Source of the DNA: Corallium rubrum
Taxonomy: Eukaryota; Cnidaria; Anthozoa; Scleralcyonacea; Coralliidae
NCBI GenBank assembly: GCA_964035015.1
Contig: OZ035997.1
Location: 21,479,795-21,543,794, forward strand
DNA: 64,000 nt
Direction: 5' to 3'
Shown: piece by piece, positions 1 through 12,053 of the stretch
How positions within the stretch are numbered: position 1 is the first letter of the stretch
Layout: the number at the start of each line of letters is the position of its first letter
Made by a program: the position numbers and the translations under genes
Notes under the pieces: generated by a model
What the model saw: the letters and a program-made list of their open reading frames with translations, nothing else
Databases searched by the model: none
What the model was told of the DNA's origin: nothing

Positions 1-270
1 AGTTTCTCTGAAAGCTAAAATCACAGAAAAAACATTTCTCTCTGCATGACTTTTCACTAATAATTGGCTGTACATACATGATCTTTACTGTATATGACAA
101 AATCTCGACTTCTATATTTTATTATTTAAACATATTTGAATTTCCAACATTTTATCTTAATAATTCTCATGAACAAATCGATTAATTAAGTTATTTTAAT
201 GTGGCTCGAAAGGAAAAAACTATAAAAAATTAGATTTTTTCTTTTAAAACGTTTAGTAGTGTGGATATAT

Positions 271-660
271 TGTTCATTCTAGTTGCTTGCACAGCCCTAG
301 TTTGTATTTTCTCTTCAAGAAACAAAACTATATATACATCTTTCAATTCACTTTGCTTTTGTTGGTATGTTTTTCATTCTAGTTGCTTGCACAGCCATAG
401 TTTGTATTTTCTCTTCAAGAAATAAAACTATATATACATCTTTCAATTCAGTTTGCTTTTGTTGGTATGTTTTTCATTCTAGTTGCTCGCACAGCCCTAG
501 TTTGCATTTTCTCTTCAAGAAATAAAACTATATATACATCTTTCAATTCAGTTTGCTTTTGTTGGTATGTTTTTCATTCTAGTTGCTTGCACAGCCCTAT
601 AGTTTGTATTTTCTCTTCAAGAAACAAAACTATACCTCTTTCAATTCAGTTTGCTTTTGT
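271..660. repeat. 100-bp tandem repeat, four copies
   Basis: The anchor AGTTGCTTGCACAGCC recurs at 281, 381, 481 (one change) and 581, an exact 100-bp period. Units include TTTTCTCTTCAAGAAAC and ACATCTTTCAATTCA. The fourth copy carries small indels. No coding potential. Confidence 0.9.
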
Positions 661-800
661 TGGTTCTCTTCTTGGACAACAAGAAGATTCTCCTCCACTG
701 ACAATATTTTTGTTTGGTACTCCTTTATACTTCCAAGATGAGACTAAAAATAAATAAATAAATTTGCAACTTGCAACTCATCGGTTTAAGGGTGAACAAG

Positions 801-1047
801 TTTAATCCTTTGACTCCCCAAGCACGCATGTAGACACACCTTTAGTATTTTACTCTGCCTAACGTCAGACGACTTTACTTTGCCTAACGTCAGACGATTT
901 TACTCTGCCTAACGTCAGACGATTTTACTCTGCCTAACGTCAGACGATTTTACTCTGCCTAACGTCAGACGATTTTACTCTGCCTAACGTCAGACGATTT
1001 TACTCGTCAAAGGAATACCCCTGGTAGTCAAGCTGTCAAGGGGTTAA
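801..1047. mobile_element. TTTAACCCC-family MITE, copy 1, with internal 25-bp array
   Basis: Ends TTTAATCCTTTGAC and GTCAAGGGGTTAAA are imperfect inverted repeats. The core TTTTACTCTGCCTAACGTCAGACGA is repeated about six times in tandem, where the neighbouring copies have one. Confidence 0.75.
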
Positions 1048-1059
1048 AAATCTCAATGC

Positions 1060-1186
1060 TTAACCCTCCCTTTGACTCCCCAAGCATGCATGTAGACGAC
1101 GCACCTTTAGTATTTTACTCTGGCTAACGTCAGACGATTGTACTCGTCAAGAGAAGACCCCTGGTAGTCAAGCTGTCAAGGGGTTA
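1060..1186. mobile_element. TTTAACCCC-family MITE, copy 2 (single core)
   Basis: Simplest copy: left end CCCTTTGACTCCCCAAGC, a single TTTTACTCTGGCTAACGTC core, then GACCCCTGGTAGTCAAG and GTCAAGGGGTTAAA. Useful as the reference structure for the expanded copies. Confidence 0.75.
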
Positions 1187-1204
1187 AAAATCTCAATGCT
1201 TAAC

Positions 1205-1655
1205 CTTCCCTATGACTCCCCAAGCATGCATGTAGACGCACCTTTAGTATTTTACTCTGACTAACGTCAGACGATTTTACTCATCAAGAGAACGGATGGA
1301 GCACGGATGGCGTGTGCTGTTAGGGCGATGCCTCTCACCAATAGTTAAGCCCGGTTAGACGGGGTTAGTACTTGGATGGGTGACCATCTGGGACAATCCC
1401 GTTCTCGAGCTTGAGACGCATGTGAGTAGAGTTTAGTTGGTCTCTCCTGTGCTCCGAGGGTTTTTCACCGGGTTCTCCGGTTTTCCTCCTTCCGTAAAAT
1501 CAACACCTAGGGGTTAGTTGGGATCCGTATAGTGGAGAATAACCTTGTAAGGGACCTAGAGTCCTATTGTTACTTCTCCTGTTACCGCCAGGTACAAATA
1601 TTGATAAATAAAAAATAAAAATAAAAAATAGAAGACCCTTGGTATAGTCAAGGGG
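1205..1655. mobile_element. TTTAACCCC-family MITE, copy 3, split by a SINE
   Basis: Left part to about 1292 matches copy 2. The sequence then resumes at about 1621 as TAGAAGACCCTTGG and ends GTCAAGGGGTTAAG. The intervening stretch is a 5S-derived SINE. Confidence 0.7.
1293..1620 (+). mobile_element. 5S rRNA-derived SINE (SINE3-like), copy 1
   Basis: The head contains a degenerate 5S rRNA segment: GTTAAGCCCGGTTAGACGG, then GGTTAGTACTTGGATGGGTG and ACCATCTGGGA, matching the internal promoter region of eukaryotic 5S genes. A shared body follows (CTCCGAGGGTTTTTCACCGG, TAAAATCAACACCTAGG), then an A-rich tail (AAATAAAAAATAAAAATAAA). It sits inside a MITE. Confidence 0.85.
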
Positions 1656-1933
1656 TTAAGATAACATTTTAAAAGACTACTCCCTTAAACAATGTAGTCT
1701 ATTTTCTTATTAATATCACGATTACCTCAATGAATATTTTCCTCAATTCCCCCTCATTAGCATGCATAAGCGAACACCACAACACCCCATTTAATTCTTA
1801 ATAAATACTCTTTTTATGTTATATAAAAACTAGCCTTACTGCAAGTATTTTTTGTAAAAAATCCCAAAAATGAATAGAAACCAATTATAATAATACAGTA
1901 TTTAAGAAAATATAAAAGCGCAATAATAGTTAC

Positions 1934-2017
1934 ATCATTTTCTTTAAGAGCTTCGTTACATTTTTCATTGATCTCAACTTTATCCCGTTCGGCGCTTTCT
2001 AACTTCTCTGCAAGTAT
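1934..2017 (-). CDS. Coiled-coil exon, 84 nt
   Basis: Acceptor CTGTTTTAG, donor GTAACT. Twenty-eight codons starting ILAEKLESAERDKVEI and ending NEALKEND, phase 0/0, four heptads. Last exon visible; the 3' end of the gene lies below position 1. Confidence 0.8.
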
Positions 2018-2394
2018 CTAAAACAGATAAATGAATAAGGGATTAATGCAATAAGTATTAGATATAGCTTTGAAACATTATCATTGTTTTTACTTGGACC
2101 CGTGGAGCCTGAAAACAACTTCTTGAAAACATGAAGCCGAATTGTCACAGACAGAAGAGAAATATTTAACTCGAGCACGCATTATCGTCGCATTTAATAT
2201 CCGTCTGACTCAGACGAATTTAATTGCTGAGACGAATTAAATTCGTATGTCGAATTTAATCGAGTTATACGTCGCAATTTCGTGGAATAAAATTCAAACA
2301 AATAAATAAATTCGTCTATTGTTGCGACGTTTAGCACAGGCCTTAGTTTGTCTAGGTATTAAAATCAAATTATCTTGTACTGTCCATGAAATAT

Positions 2395-2760
2395 TGTTGC
2401 AAAAGAAGTGAAGCAACTGAACTATAGCGTGTATACCTGCTGAATATATACACCTATAACTCAGTCTGTGAAAACTCGCACGATAGCTTGTCGACCGCCC
2501 ACTGAGCTTCCCAGATCTGAGAAGATTCTGATTCATAATACGTTATTTGATTGGATTATTTGATCTCACGAGAATTCCTAGAGAACCAATTGTAACTGGA
2601 ATAAGACAGGGCTTGTGATTTGGACAATCAAAATCTACTTCACAGATCTGAGAAGCTCAGCGGGGGTCGACAAGCCATCTTGTGAGTTTTCACAGACTGA
2701 ATTACAGGAATGTATATCCAGGCTGTACATAGGCTGCTGAACTGATAAGAACTCATTAAT
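2395..2760. mobile_element. Fold-back MITE
   Basis: Arms of about 115 bp: AACTCAGTCTGTGAAAACTC near 2460 against GAGTTTTCACAGACTGAATT near 2685, with GCTTGTCGACC and its complement further in. No coding capacity; superfamily not assigned. Confidence 0.7.
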
Positions 2761-2873
2761 TCTTTAATTAATCCCGTCAGTGAATTATTCCATTGACGAG
2801 CAAAATCGTAAAATACATGTCTTAAAAGTCGCATCCTTATACGAAAGAATTAAAATACTCTGTCTGTGCATAC

Positions 2874-2922
2874 CTCCCTTTCACTCAGAGATGTCTGTAG
2901 CTCTTCTTGTGCATTTTTCAAC
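2874..2922 (-). CDS. Coiled-coil exon, 49 nt
   Basis: Acceptor TTTTTGTAG, G completing Arg, then LKNAQEELQTSLSERE, donor GTATG, phase 0 out. The split codon fits the preceding exon exactly. Confidence 0.8.
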
Positions 2923-3015
2923 CTACAAAAATACAAAAAATAAACATTGTTTCTCGGTCCGTCCGTGCTTCTGTCCATGTGACCGTCCGTCTGTCTCTTC
3001 GCTCAACTGACCCCG

Positions 3016-3113
3016 TACGTACGTACGTACGTACGTACGTTCGTTTGCTAGCTTGTTCGATTGTCTAATCCGTCTCGTTTGCTCGCTTGTTCGATTGTCT
3101 AATCCGTCTAAGT
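3016..3113. repeat. ACGT microsatellite and 45-bp duplication
   Basis: About seven GTAC/ACGT units (3016-3040), then a direct duplication of CGTTTGCTNGCTTGTTCGAT with TGTCTAATCCGTCT. Confidence 0.85.
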
Positions 3114-3155
3114 AGAGATATTAGTCCCGTTAACATATTTCAAGACGAACAGTAC

Positions 3156-3211
3156 CGTGATTCTAGGTCGCTAACTTGTTCTTCAAGGTTCTTAATGCGT
3201 TCTTGTAACTT
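3156..3211 (-). CDS. Coiled-coil exon, 56 nt
   Basis: Acceptor TTATTTAATTTAG, donor GTACTG. KLQERIKNLEEQVSDLES, then CG of a split Arg codon (phase 2), completed by G of the next exon. Confidence 0.8.
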
Positions 3212-3692
3212 CTAAATTAAATAAAGATAATAATAAACACGATATAAAAGTTAGCACAAAATAAGTTTAATGGACAATTACGCGAGCACCAGAGATGATG
3301 CACAATAAATAATAAATTTAATTTCTGAATTAGCAAATCTTACTTAACTTTAAAGACATTTTTGTTCAGAGTATACAACATCTTTTCATATACCGAGTTG
3401 TTTGTCGCAACCGCACACATTTTTTTGCAAGTCTAGATTGTCTTGTCCAGTCTAAAAGTCATGTCCAGGCTGCGTTTTACAAAACTCCAAAATCTGACAT
3501 TATAACCACCTTGCCACTCACAGTCCTATAAACCACTTCGCTCCAGAGAATACAGAGAGCTTAGTCTCTAGAATTGAAGTATCTGAAAACGCAGCCAGAG
3601 TCTCTGACTATGTGCAGACGGAAAGGTTTTTCTGCGTTTTTGTATTTACTGCTCTCAAGGGAATCGACAACAATCAGCTCATTTACTTGAAA

Positions 3693-4064
3693 TAGGGACG
3701 TAGCCAGGATTTTGAAAGGGGGGGAGCCGGTATCAAAACAAATTTTTAGGAGGGTCCGGGGGCATGCTCCCCAGGGAAATTTTGAAATCGAGAGTCGCTG
3801 AAATGCCATTTCCTGGCTTTTGGAGGAAGATTTTACAGACTCTAAAGGTTAAAAACCGTCATATAAAATACTCAAAACACGCAAACGACACATAGATACT
3901 CAAAATGCATACACTCAGTAGATTGAATACACTGTTTACAGTTTATTTCCTGACACAATTCATACATGTATTGCATCAGTTTTGTAGTTACATTCTGTTG
4001 TTTTATATCCAAAGGGGGTGAGCCGCAGCTCCCCCGGCTCCCTCCCCCCCTGGCTACGTCCCTG
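3693..4064. mobile_element. hAT-type MITE with 8-bp target duplication
   Basis: Terminal repeats (C/T)AGGGACGTAGCCAGG and CCTGGCTACGTCCCTG. The 8-bp direct repeat ACTTGAAA flanks it at 3685-3692 and 4065-4072. An 8-bp duplication and CAGGG-type ends are standard for hAT. 372 bp, no ORF of interest. A related fragment lies at 22281-22400. Confidence 0.85.
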
Positions 4065-4827
4065 ACTTGAAACAATACAAAAACGCTTGGAAACGTTACC
4101 GTGTGCACATAGTCTTTGTTCTATGCATATTTGTTCACGTTTATGCAAATGTGCATTTTCACGCTTACTGAATATATTATATTTTTGGTAGAGTTTGGAT
4201 TCAACTGCAAAACTACGCTTTATAAATGTTTATGAACGTAAAACAAAAGATTTGTGCACTTTCACACTTGCATGCAGCACACATTGTATTTATATATGAT
4301 TTAATAAACCAATCAGCCAATAGCAGCGTTTGGCCTCAGTTAAGCCTGGTTTCCATAGGCCATTCTGGCCTCGTTTGCGTGCATGTAATTCAAAAGAATC
4401 TTTGCTTCATAACAAGGCCAGGAAAGCTAATTTAGACGCACATAAAAGAATATTTGGAGCGGTGGTCATTATGACAGTCGTCTATGATGACATATACTCC
4501 AAACTTTAAGAGGAAAATTATTTTTACAAATTACAAAATGCAAACAGCTGACTTAATTCAGGACGTGTTTCACACCTGTACCTCCACGTCCTGTTTCTCT
4601 TTCACGGTTTCTTGGTTGGTATTTGAAAGTAATAATTCATCCTTTCCTCGAATTGTTTCGATGAAAGTACTCCTCTCCTTTTCAAACTATCAAATTAAGA
4701 ACAGAGCTTTAAAAACTAATCAGTCAATATACAGGAGGTGGGCAAAAAACAGTGGCCATCATTGAAAGTATGATTAATGTGCATTGTATAACTTTTATTA
4801 GAGTACAGAAAAATATGTAAAATTATA

Positions 4828-5178
4828 ATTTTTTAGAATGCATGCGTCAAGATCTGCTCAAATATGATATCAAATTCTAATTGTATCCATAGATTTAGAA
4901 AATATATTAATTTTTCATGATTTTCAATCTTGTAACAAACGAAGTGAATCTTAGTTCGACTTATTCAAATTGGTCTTCAAAATGATTAGTGGAGTTTGTA
5001 TACTATGAAAACGTTATAACAGCAAAATAGTTGGATATTTTGTTGCCATTTCACTTGATTTCGCTACAGCTTCACAGCGTGGCATGCTTTCAAAGTTAAC
5101 GTATTTTTTAAACCAATGACAAAATTAGAATTAAATATCATATTTGAGCAGATCTTGACGCATGCATTCTAAAATATA
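4828..5178. mobile_element. Fold-back MITE nested in the Tc1/mariner shell
   Basis: Arms of about 50 bp: TTAGAATGCATGCGTCAAG then ATCTGCTCAAATATGATATC near 4850, inverted at 5115-5170. About 350 bp in all. Confidence 0.75.
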
Positions 5179-5214
5179 TCACGTTGCGTATTTTTCTTTT
5201 CTCGAATAATAGTT

Positions 5215-5551
5215 ATTCTCAAACTCATTAATAATTCATGAACCAAAAACAAAAGAAATTAATGTTTAATTAGTGTTTTGAAACCGGAGGAAGATCCATC
5301 TAACTGATCACGTGATGACGTTTTGAAATATTTCAAAATCCTAGGACTTTGAAATATTTCAAAGGTCCTAGGACTTTGAAAATATGTAAATTACCATGTT
5401 TGAGAAGTCAGTTCAAACACTCAACGTCGGACTTTACCGGGATTTCAAAGCCCTCGTGCATTAAAAATGCTCGCCTTCGGCTCGCATTTTCAATAGACAC
5501 TCGGACTTTGAAATCCCGGTAAAGTCCTCTGTCTCGTATTTGAACTATTAC
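5215..5551. mobile_element. Fold-back MITE (CTTTACCGGGATTTC family), copy 1
   Basis: Central hairpin: GGACTTTACCGGGATTTC against its inverted copy at 5503-5528, with GCTCGCCTTCGGC between. The same sequence, inverted, is inserted at 20921-21269. Confidence 0.75.
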
Positions 5552-5741
5552 TTCCACATTAAGCATAATTTCAATGACGGCCACTTTTCTTTGTCCACCC
5601 CCTGTATATAAAGTCTGCAAGTTAAAACTGAAATTAAATTAATCAATACAAAATGAGAAAAAATCTTGTACATGCATGCATATTCGCAATTCCATTTCCA
5701 ACCCTTTACTGGCCATAGTTGTTTTGGTCTACTTCTTAATT

Positions 5742-6430
5742 TTACTCTGGCAAACGCACCAGGTGATTTTACTCTGGCAAACGCACCAGGTGATTTTACT
5801 CTGGCAAACGCGCCAGGTGATTTTACTCTGGCAAACGCACCAGGTGATTTTACTCTGGCAAACGCGCCAGGTGATTTTACTCTGGCAAACGCACCAGGTG
5901 ATTTTACTCTGGCAAACGCACCAGGTGATTTTACTCTGGCAAACGCGCCAGGTGATTTTACTCTGGCAAACGCGCCAGGTGATTTTACTCTGGCAAACGC
6001 GCCAGGTGATTTTACTCTGGCAAACGCGCCAGGTGATTTTACTCTGGCAAACGCGCCAGGTGATTTTACTCTGGCAAACGCGCCAGGTGATTTTACTCTG
6101 GCAAACGCGCCAGGTGATTTTACTCTGGCAAACGCGCCAGGTGATTTTACTCTGGCAAACGCGCCAGGTGATTTTACTCTGGCAAACGCGCCAGGTGATT
6201 TTACTCTGGCAAACGCGCCAGGTGATTTTACTCTGGCAAACGCGCCAGGTGATTTTACTCTGGCAAACGCGCCAGGTGATTTTACTCTGGCAAACGCGCC
6301 AGGTGATTTTACTCTGGCAAACGCGCCAGGTGATTTTACTCTGGCAAACGCGCCAGGTGATTTTACTCTGGCAAACGCGCCAGGTGATTTTACTCTGGCA
6401 AACGCGCCAGGCGATTTTACTCGTCAAGAC
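5742..6430. repeat. 27-bp minisatellite, about 25 units
   Basis: Unit TTTTACTCTGGCAAACGCGC plus CAGGTGA. Early units have CACCAGG, later ones CGCCAGG, so the 3' part is more homogenised. It is related to the core of the TTTAACCCC MITE and ends TTTTACTCGTCAAG as that MITE does. Open in three frames only because 27 is a multiple of 3; not a gene. Confidence 0.9.
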
Positions 6431-6524
6431 GAGAGCTGCTGGAAACCTGGACAATAAAGGTTAAAGTAATAAAATTGAATATGAGAGGCTGTACACTCAG
6501 TACACGACAAAACGATGTCCTTAC

Positions 6525-6625
6525 CTGTTTCTTCACATTTTCGGTCTCTTTTTTCGCCTTCATTGCAACTTGTTTTATTTTACTTATTTTGGAACTTAAT
6601 TCCTTATTTTGGTTCTCCAGATTTT
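6525..6625 (-). CDS. Coiled-coil exon with GCC2-like motif, 101 nt
   Basis: Acceptor ATCTTTCAG, two bases completing the Glu codon begun in the large exon (G plus AA), then NLENQNKELSSKIS and KIKQVAMKAKKETENVKKQ, donor GTAAGG, phase 0 out. The KIKQVAMKAKKE segment is the best family clue in the gene: golgin GCC2 has a near-identical stretch from memory. The exact phase join to the 1900-nt exon supports both splice sites. Confidence 0.85.
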
Positions 6626-7244
6626 CTGAAAGATAATATTTAAATCTGATAAATTCTTTGAATGTTTGCAAAACGACGAATTGTAATAGATGGTGTTACC
6701 ATAACTTCTCGTTTCTATCAGTATCTAAATGACTAAATCTGTTTTCAATATATTCTAAATAACGTTTAATCAAAGATATCATGATCTATTATAGAAGTAT
6801 GACCAAAGAAAGTAATCAAACCATGGCATGATAGAAGTTGAAATTAGTAAAAGTAAATTGTGAGTGATAGATATTTTGAGAGCGGACCAGTTGCAAATAA
6901 CGTAACTCCGACGCCTTTCTGCTAGAAATGATTAAAGTCCGCAATCCTAATAACGCCCCACCCCCCCCCCACCCCCCCACCCCGTACAAGATCTAACCGA
7001 CTACGGAGGCCAGTGTCGGAAGCTTGGGCATCGGTGGCGCGGGAGACGCGGGTGGACGAGACACACGGGTGGGACAGGGAGCAGGAGTGGATGGGAGTCA
7101 AAATTTTCAGTGAATGTTCCTGCCACACTCCTCTGTTAATTAAAACAATAAATTCCAACGAGTTTTTCACTTTCTAGACACATTATTCACACTCGTTCAT
7201 TCACACATTTTATTAAAACATGTCACCAAATGTAAATACTAATA

Positions 7245-7885
<641 letters not shown>

Positions 7886-7962
7886 GCTAATCTTCTCTTC
7901 CACTTGTTCTAACATCATCCTCTCCCTTCCCCGAGGATATCATTAATTGCTCAGTTGCTTAC

Positions 7963-9862
7963 CTTTAGCTGCCTGAATCTCCTCCATATCTTTGTTGTGT
8001 CTTTGAATCGTTTCTTCATAGGCATTTGTACTAACTTCGGAGGTACTTGCATGTTCGCGAAGACGATTTACTTCCTCTAATAATTCAACGTTTTCATTAA
8101 CATGGCGTTCTATTTCTTCTTTTAGTTCTTCTAACATCTTCTCCTTTTCTTGAATAATTTCATCACTTGATTTAACCTTTTCTAACAGACCGCTCTCGTT
8201 TGAAGCAAAAGATTGTAGTTCTTGTTCCTTCTTTATCACTTCCTCTTTAATGCACGTTTCGTTTTCTTTTACATTGCTATACTCCATTTCCACCTTTTCT
8301 TTCATTTCTTTCAGTTCGTTTAACTGTTGGTCCTTTTGTAATACTTCACGCTCAAGTAAAACAACCTTTTCATTAAAAATATTTAATTCGTCTTTTAAAT
8401 TACAACATTCACTCTTCTGACTGTCCAACATTTTCGACAATTCCTGAATCTGATCTTTTGAAGATTCTAAATTATCTTTAAAGTCTCTTTCTTTCGACTG
8501 AATGGTTATGTTTAGAGTAGAAATCTCCTTATTTTGCAATTCAAGTTGTTCTGCCAACTTATCACATTCGCTTTCCTGATTTCTTAGCTTTTCAAACAGT
8601 TGTTGTTGCTGATTATTCCAGGTTTCATTTTGTCCCGCAAGATCTTGTTCTTTGACATCAAGAGTATTCTTTAAAACAGTCATCTCATCATTTAACTGCT
8701 CGAGGGCTTTCGTTTGTTTTACAACAGTCTCTTGAAGATCAATTGACAACTTGTCTTTTTCTTCTCCCTCCTGTTTTGCTCTGTCTAATGCTTGTTGAAG
8801 ACTGACAAACTGTTCTTTCTCAAGTAACGCAGTTTCATCAACACTGACCAAACGCTGGTCTCTTTCTTCTAATACCTTTTCCAGAGTCTTGTATTTTTCA
8901 TTCAAATCTCTTAAAGCTTGTTGTTCCTTTTCTAACTTGTTAACCAGCTGTTGGCATTCTTCGCTCTTTTCCGTAAGCTCAGCAGACAAAGATTCTAATA
9001 CAACTTTAGAATTCAACATATCTTTCTCTTGTTTCCCATGCAATTCCTCTTTGTCACGAAGTTCGTTTTCTCTGATTTTCAAGTTTTCAAGAACAGTTTT
9101 GGAAGTTTCTTGTAAACTCTTTATTTCATCATCGCGTTGCTTCACACTTGACATAAGGTTATTTATTTCGTCTTCACGATTGGTAACACACTGCTTTACA
9201 TGATCCACAAGACTGCTCGTTTCATCACAACCTCTTTCGCTATTTGTAAATTTACTTAAAGAATCTATGAGTACCATTATTTCCTGATCTTGCGCCTCTT
9301 TTTCGTGTTCTTTTGCGATTAATTTTTCTTCCCATAATCCTACCTCAGTAGTCAGTTCATTATTTCGATCTTCAAGCTCTTGTATGTTTTCATTTAGCTG
9401 ATCGGACCTGTCTTTCAAAACTCGCATTTCATCAATTAATTTTAAAACTTCGCTGTCATCAGTAGTTGTCTTGGTTTCTCTCGTGTTCTCAAATTCCTGA
9501 TCTTGCGACGTCTTAAGACGTTCAACGTTAGCTTCAAGTTCCCTTAGTTTCTCTTCCATTTCATTTTTCTTATTCTGCTCTACGTGAAGTTCTTCCATTA
9601 CCACAGCAAGTTGATTCTCATAACCTTCTTTCATTTCATTGAACTTCGATTGAGCTTCATCTTTAGCGCTACTTAATCCTGCTATCGTTTTCTCAAGAAT
9701 CTCTATCTGTTCTTCTTGTACACGCTGATCACCACTTTTCAAAATGTCCTTTACTTCTTCGTTACCAGCCTCGACTAAATTTTCATTAACGTTTAAAATC
9801 TTATCTTTGGAAGCTTCTTGCTCCTCGTTCCTATTCGATTTTTCTCGTAAATTATCATTTTC
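7963..9862 (-). CDS. Large coiled-coil exon, 1900 nt
   Basis: Acceptor CACATTTTTAG, then an open frame of 633 codons starting ENDNLREKSNRNEEQE and ending MEEIQAAK plus one base, donor GTAAGC (phase 1). Continuous Glu/Lys/Gln/Leu heptads throughout, with short irregular stretches (for example SNESGLLEKV), typical of a rod-shaped tether or scaffold. No membrane segment, signal peptide or enzymatic motif is visible. It is far larger than any other exon here and resembles the single large exon of vertebrate GCC2, which supports but does not prove that assignment. The exon carries no repeat insertion, unlike the introns on either side. Confidence 0.9.
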
Positions 9863-9932
9863 CTAAAAATGTGAAGTAGATGATAAAAGTCAAGAACTTA
9901 TTGCCCAACTTGCTACAATTAATCATTGCCTT

Positions 9933-10258
9933 TTAACACTTTGAAGCCTGAAGACGAGTCTTTAGTATTTTATTCTGGCTAACGCCAGACGATTTTATTC
10001 AGCACAGAGAGAGGTCCAGGCCTCAAAGTGTTAACCTATCTCTTTAACACTTTGAAGATTGAAAACGAGTCTTTAGTATTTCATTCTGTCTAACGCCAGA
10101 CGATTTTATTCAGCACAGGGAGAGGTCCAGGCTTCAAAGTGTTAAAACCTATCTCTTTAACACTTTGAAGCCTGAAGACGAGTCTTCAGTATTTTATTCT
10201 GGCTAATGCCAGACGATTTTATTCAGCACAGGGAGAGATCCAGGCCTCAAAGTGTTAA
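9933..10258. mobile_element. Three tandem 102-bp TTAACACTTTGA fold-back MITEs
   Basis: Copies at 9933-10034, 10044-10145 and 10157-10258. Each is bounded by TTAACACTTTGA and TCAAAGTGTTAA and centred on the palindrome TCTGGCTAACGCCAGA. Near-identical spacers CCTATCTCTT separate them. The core matches that of the TTTAACCCC family. Confidence 0.85.
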
Positions 10259-10456
10259 TATAAAAGATGACAAGATTAAGTGCAGTCTGAAGCAATAGTG
10301 GCTCCATGGGGTTTACGTATTTATATTTATGCTCAGTACAGTTGTAATTTACAAACAATTTTATCTTTCAAGTGATTGCTAAATATAGATGTTGAATATA
10401 TCTTAATAGAAATTAAAAGAAATATAGCACACAGAATATATTTATCAAATAGTACA

Positions 10457-10936
10457 ATTATCATCTGTTTTCAGGATCACTCTTTTCCGCAGCCGGCTTC
10501 CTTGCCGTCAGGCATAAAGTTCGGGCAGCGCGGGCTGTGAGACAAGGGGGCGCGGGGACAATGATGGCACAGAATAGTAAGACAACCAGAAGTCCGACTC
10601 GCGTCGGAACCTTTGAAGTTTATGTCCTCGCGCAGGTCGCCTCGCGCATCTTGATTCCTCGCCATCCTACGCCATCCTACGTAGGATGGCGTCGGATGGC
10701 GTAGAATATTGCGCATCCGCATTGAAGAAATGCGAACAAGTTTTCAAGAACTTCTGGTTGTCTTACTATTCTGTGATGATGGGAAGAAGAAAATTGAGGA
10801 AGCTTCCCTCTTCCCGTCTTCCCCTGCGCGCGTGAATCTCCGCGTCCCCATTCTTCCTATGCATCCCCCAAAACCCTGTGAGCTCCTAGTCCTGAGCGCA
10901 AGGAAGCCTCTGCGGAGGAGAGTGTCTCAGGATAAT
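10457..10936. mobile_element. GC-rich fold-back element
   Basis: Imperfect arms: CAGAATAGTAAGACAACCAG near 10570 against CTGGTTGTCTTACTATTCTG near 10755, and GGCTTCCTTGC against GCAAGGAAGCC further out. The centre is CATCCTACGTAGGATG. Higher GC than the surroundings. Confidence 0.7.
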
Positions 10937-11124
10937 ACAGACTTTAAGCTTTATCTTTAGTTTCACTTCATAAGGTTTCCTAAAATGCAGACCATTATAC
11001 TATAACATAATGCAAAGTAAAAATGTAGTAAACTGCCGAATGTTTGAGTGACAAAATACCGACGGTTAATGAGGACCCCTTCATCAGAGTAAAATGAGAT
11101 AATTTCCTATTTTTTCATCATAGT

Positions 11125-11530
11125 TTCCCCGAGCCCGGGTGTATAGGTCCGAAGGCCCGGAGCCCGGTGAGGGTGCTAATCTCGACACGCGTGGAGTGCA
11201 TTTTACACGCGTGTAGAAAAAGCGAGGGAGACGAAATCTGGGTAATAGTTTATCCCCGAGCCCGGGCGTAGGGCCGAAGGCCTGAAGCCCAGTGAGGGTG
11301 CTAATATGGACGCGCGTGGAGTCATTAGCAACCTTAAGATACCCCAGGTTCGGTTTACGGGTACGGGTACCGCCATTCTTGTTTACTCGTATTCTACCCG
11401 TTTTCCCGTGGTAGATCATGGTCTACCCGTACATACGACTACGGGTATGGGTAGATTACCCGTACCCGTAAACCGAACCCGGGGTATCTTAAGGTCTCTA
11501 TTTTACACGCGTGGACAAACGGGATATGCG
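11125..11530. repeat. GC-rich dispersed repeat (GGCCGAAGGCC family) with MITE insert
   Basis: Two partial tandem copies of CCCCGAGCCCGGGCGTAGGG then CCGAAGGCC and GAGGGTGCTAAT. The second is split by the element at 11331-11495. Other copies: 21696-21895, and 25125-25385 inverted. Confidence 0.75.
11331..11495. mobile_element. 165-bp MITE with about 37-bp inverted ends
   Basis: Ends ACCTTAAGATACCCCAGGTT then CGGTTTACGGGTACGGGTA, mirrored at 11457-11495. It interrupts GTGGAGTC/ATTTTACACGCG, which is contiguous in the copy near 21760. Confidence 0.85.
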
Positions 11531-11659
11531 AACGAATTTCTGTGATCTGAATATTTATTTGTGTGTGTGGACGGACTATGCGCGGTTAAGATTAACTGCG
11601 CATTAACTTAAGATTAATTCGCATTAACTGCGAATATAATAGAATGCTGAGTTACTTAC

Positions 11660-11767
11660 ACGACGTAAAGTATCGTTCATTTCCTGTAAACTCAAGATTT
11701 GAGTGTAATAGTGAGACTCTGTACTTAGCTGGTTCGACTGAATTTCTGAAAGCCTTTCAGACAGAAC
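11660..11767 (-). CDS. Coiled-coil exon, 108 nt
   Basis: Acceptor TTAATGTAG, donor GTAAGT. Thirty-six codons starting VLSERLSEIQSNQLST and ending EMNDTLRR, phase 0/0. Confidence 0.8.
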
Positions 11768-11892
11768 CTACATTAAAACAGATAAAACAATTTATAAATC
11801 ACAAGCCTCACAATGGTGACTTAAAATATTGATAAGACAGCTAGCAGAACAAGACAAGTCCCAATCAAAAATGTTAAGAATTTTCTGCACTA

Positions 11893-12053
11893 GGTAATAG
11901 CATGGTTTCGAGTGCAAATTTGAAAAAAACCATGCACAAGTGAGTTTTTCAAAGACTATCAAATTTGCACGAGGACGAGTGCTATTTGAGGTCTTTGAAA
12001 AACTCACGAGTGTGTGTTTTTTCAAAATTGCACTCGAAACCATGCTATTACCT
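11893..12053. mobile_element. Fold-back MITE (TAATAGCATGG family), copy 1
   Basis: Arms GGTAATAGCATGGTTTCGAG and its complement, then TTTTTCAAAGAC inverted. Homologous to 12791-12950. Confidence 0.85.

Larger units (their letters stand above)
4730..5606. mobile_element. Tc1/mariner-like MITE shell containing other MITEs
   Basis: Ends TACAGGAGGTGGGCAAAA and TTTGTCCACCCCCTGTA with TA at each border and inner homology GGCCATCATTGAAA against TTTCAATGACGGCC. It contains at least two further elements (4828-5178 and 5215-5551). Confidence 0.7.

Noticed and set aside
801-1290. Possible CRISPR array (regular repeats of about 25 bp)
   Set aside because: Units are directly adjacent with no variable spacers, and the setting is a eukaryotic intron. 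They are internal MITE repeats.
1320-1420. True 5S rRNA gene
   Set aside because: Only part of the 5S sequence is present, it is diverged, and it continues into a shared SINE body with an A-rich tail.
5666-6464. Overlapping 240-263 codon frames in the 27-bp array
   Set aside because: Open in three frames on both strands because of the repeat; minisatellite, not a gene.
8889-9203. Plus-strand 104-codon frame
   Set aside because: Shadow of the large minus-strand coiled-coil exon (Ser/Phe-rich antisense).
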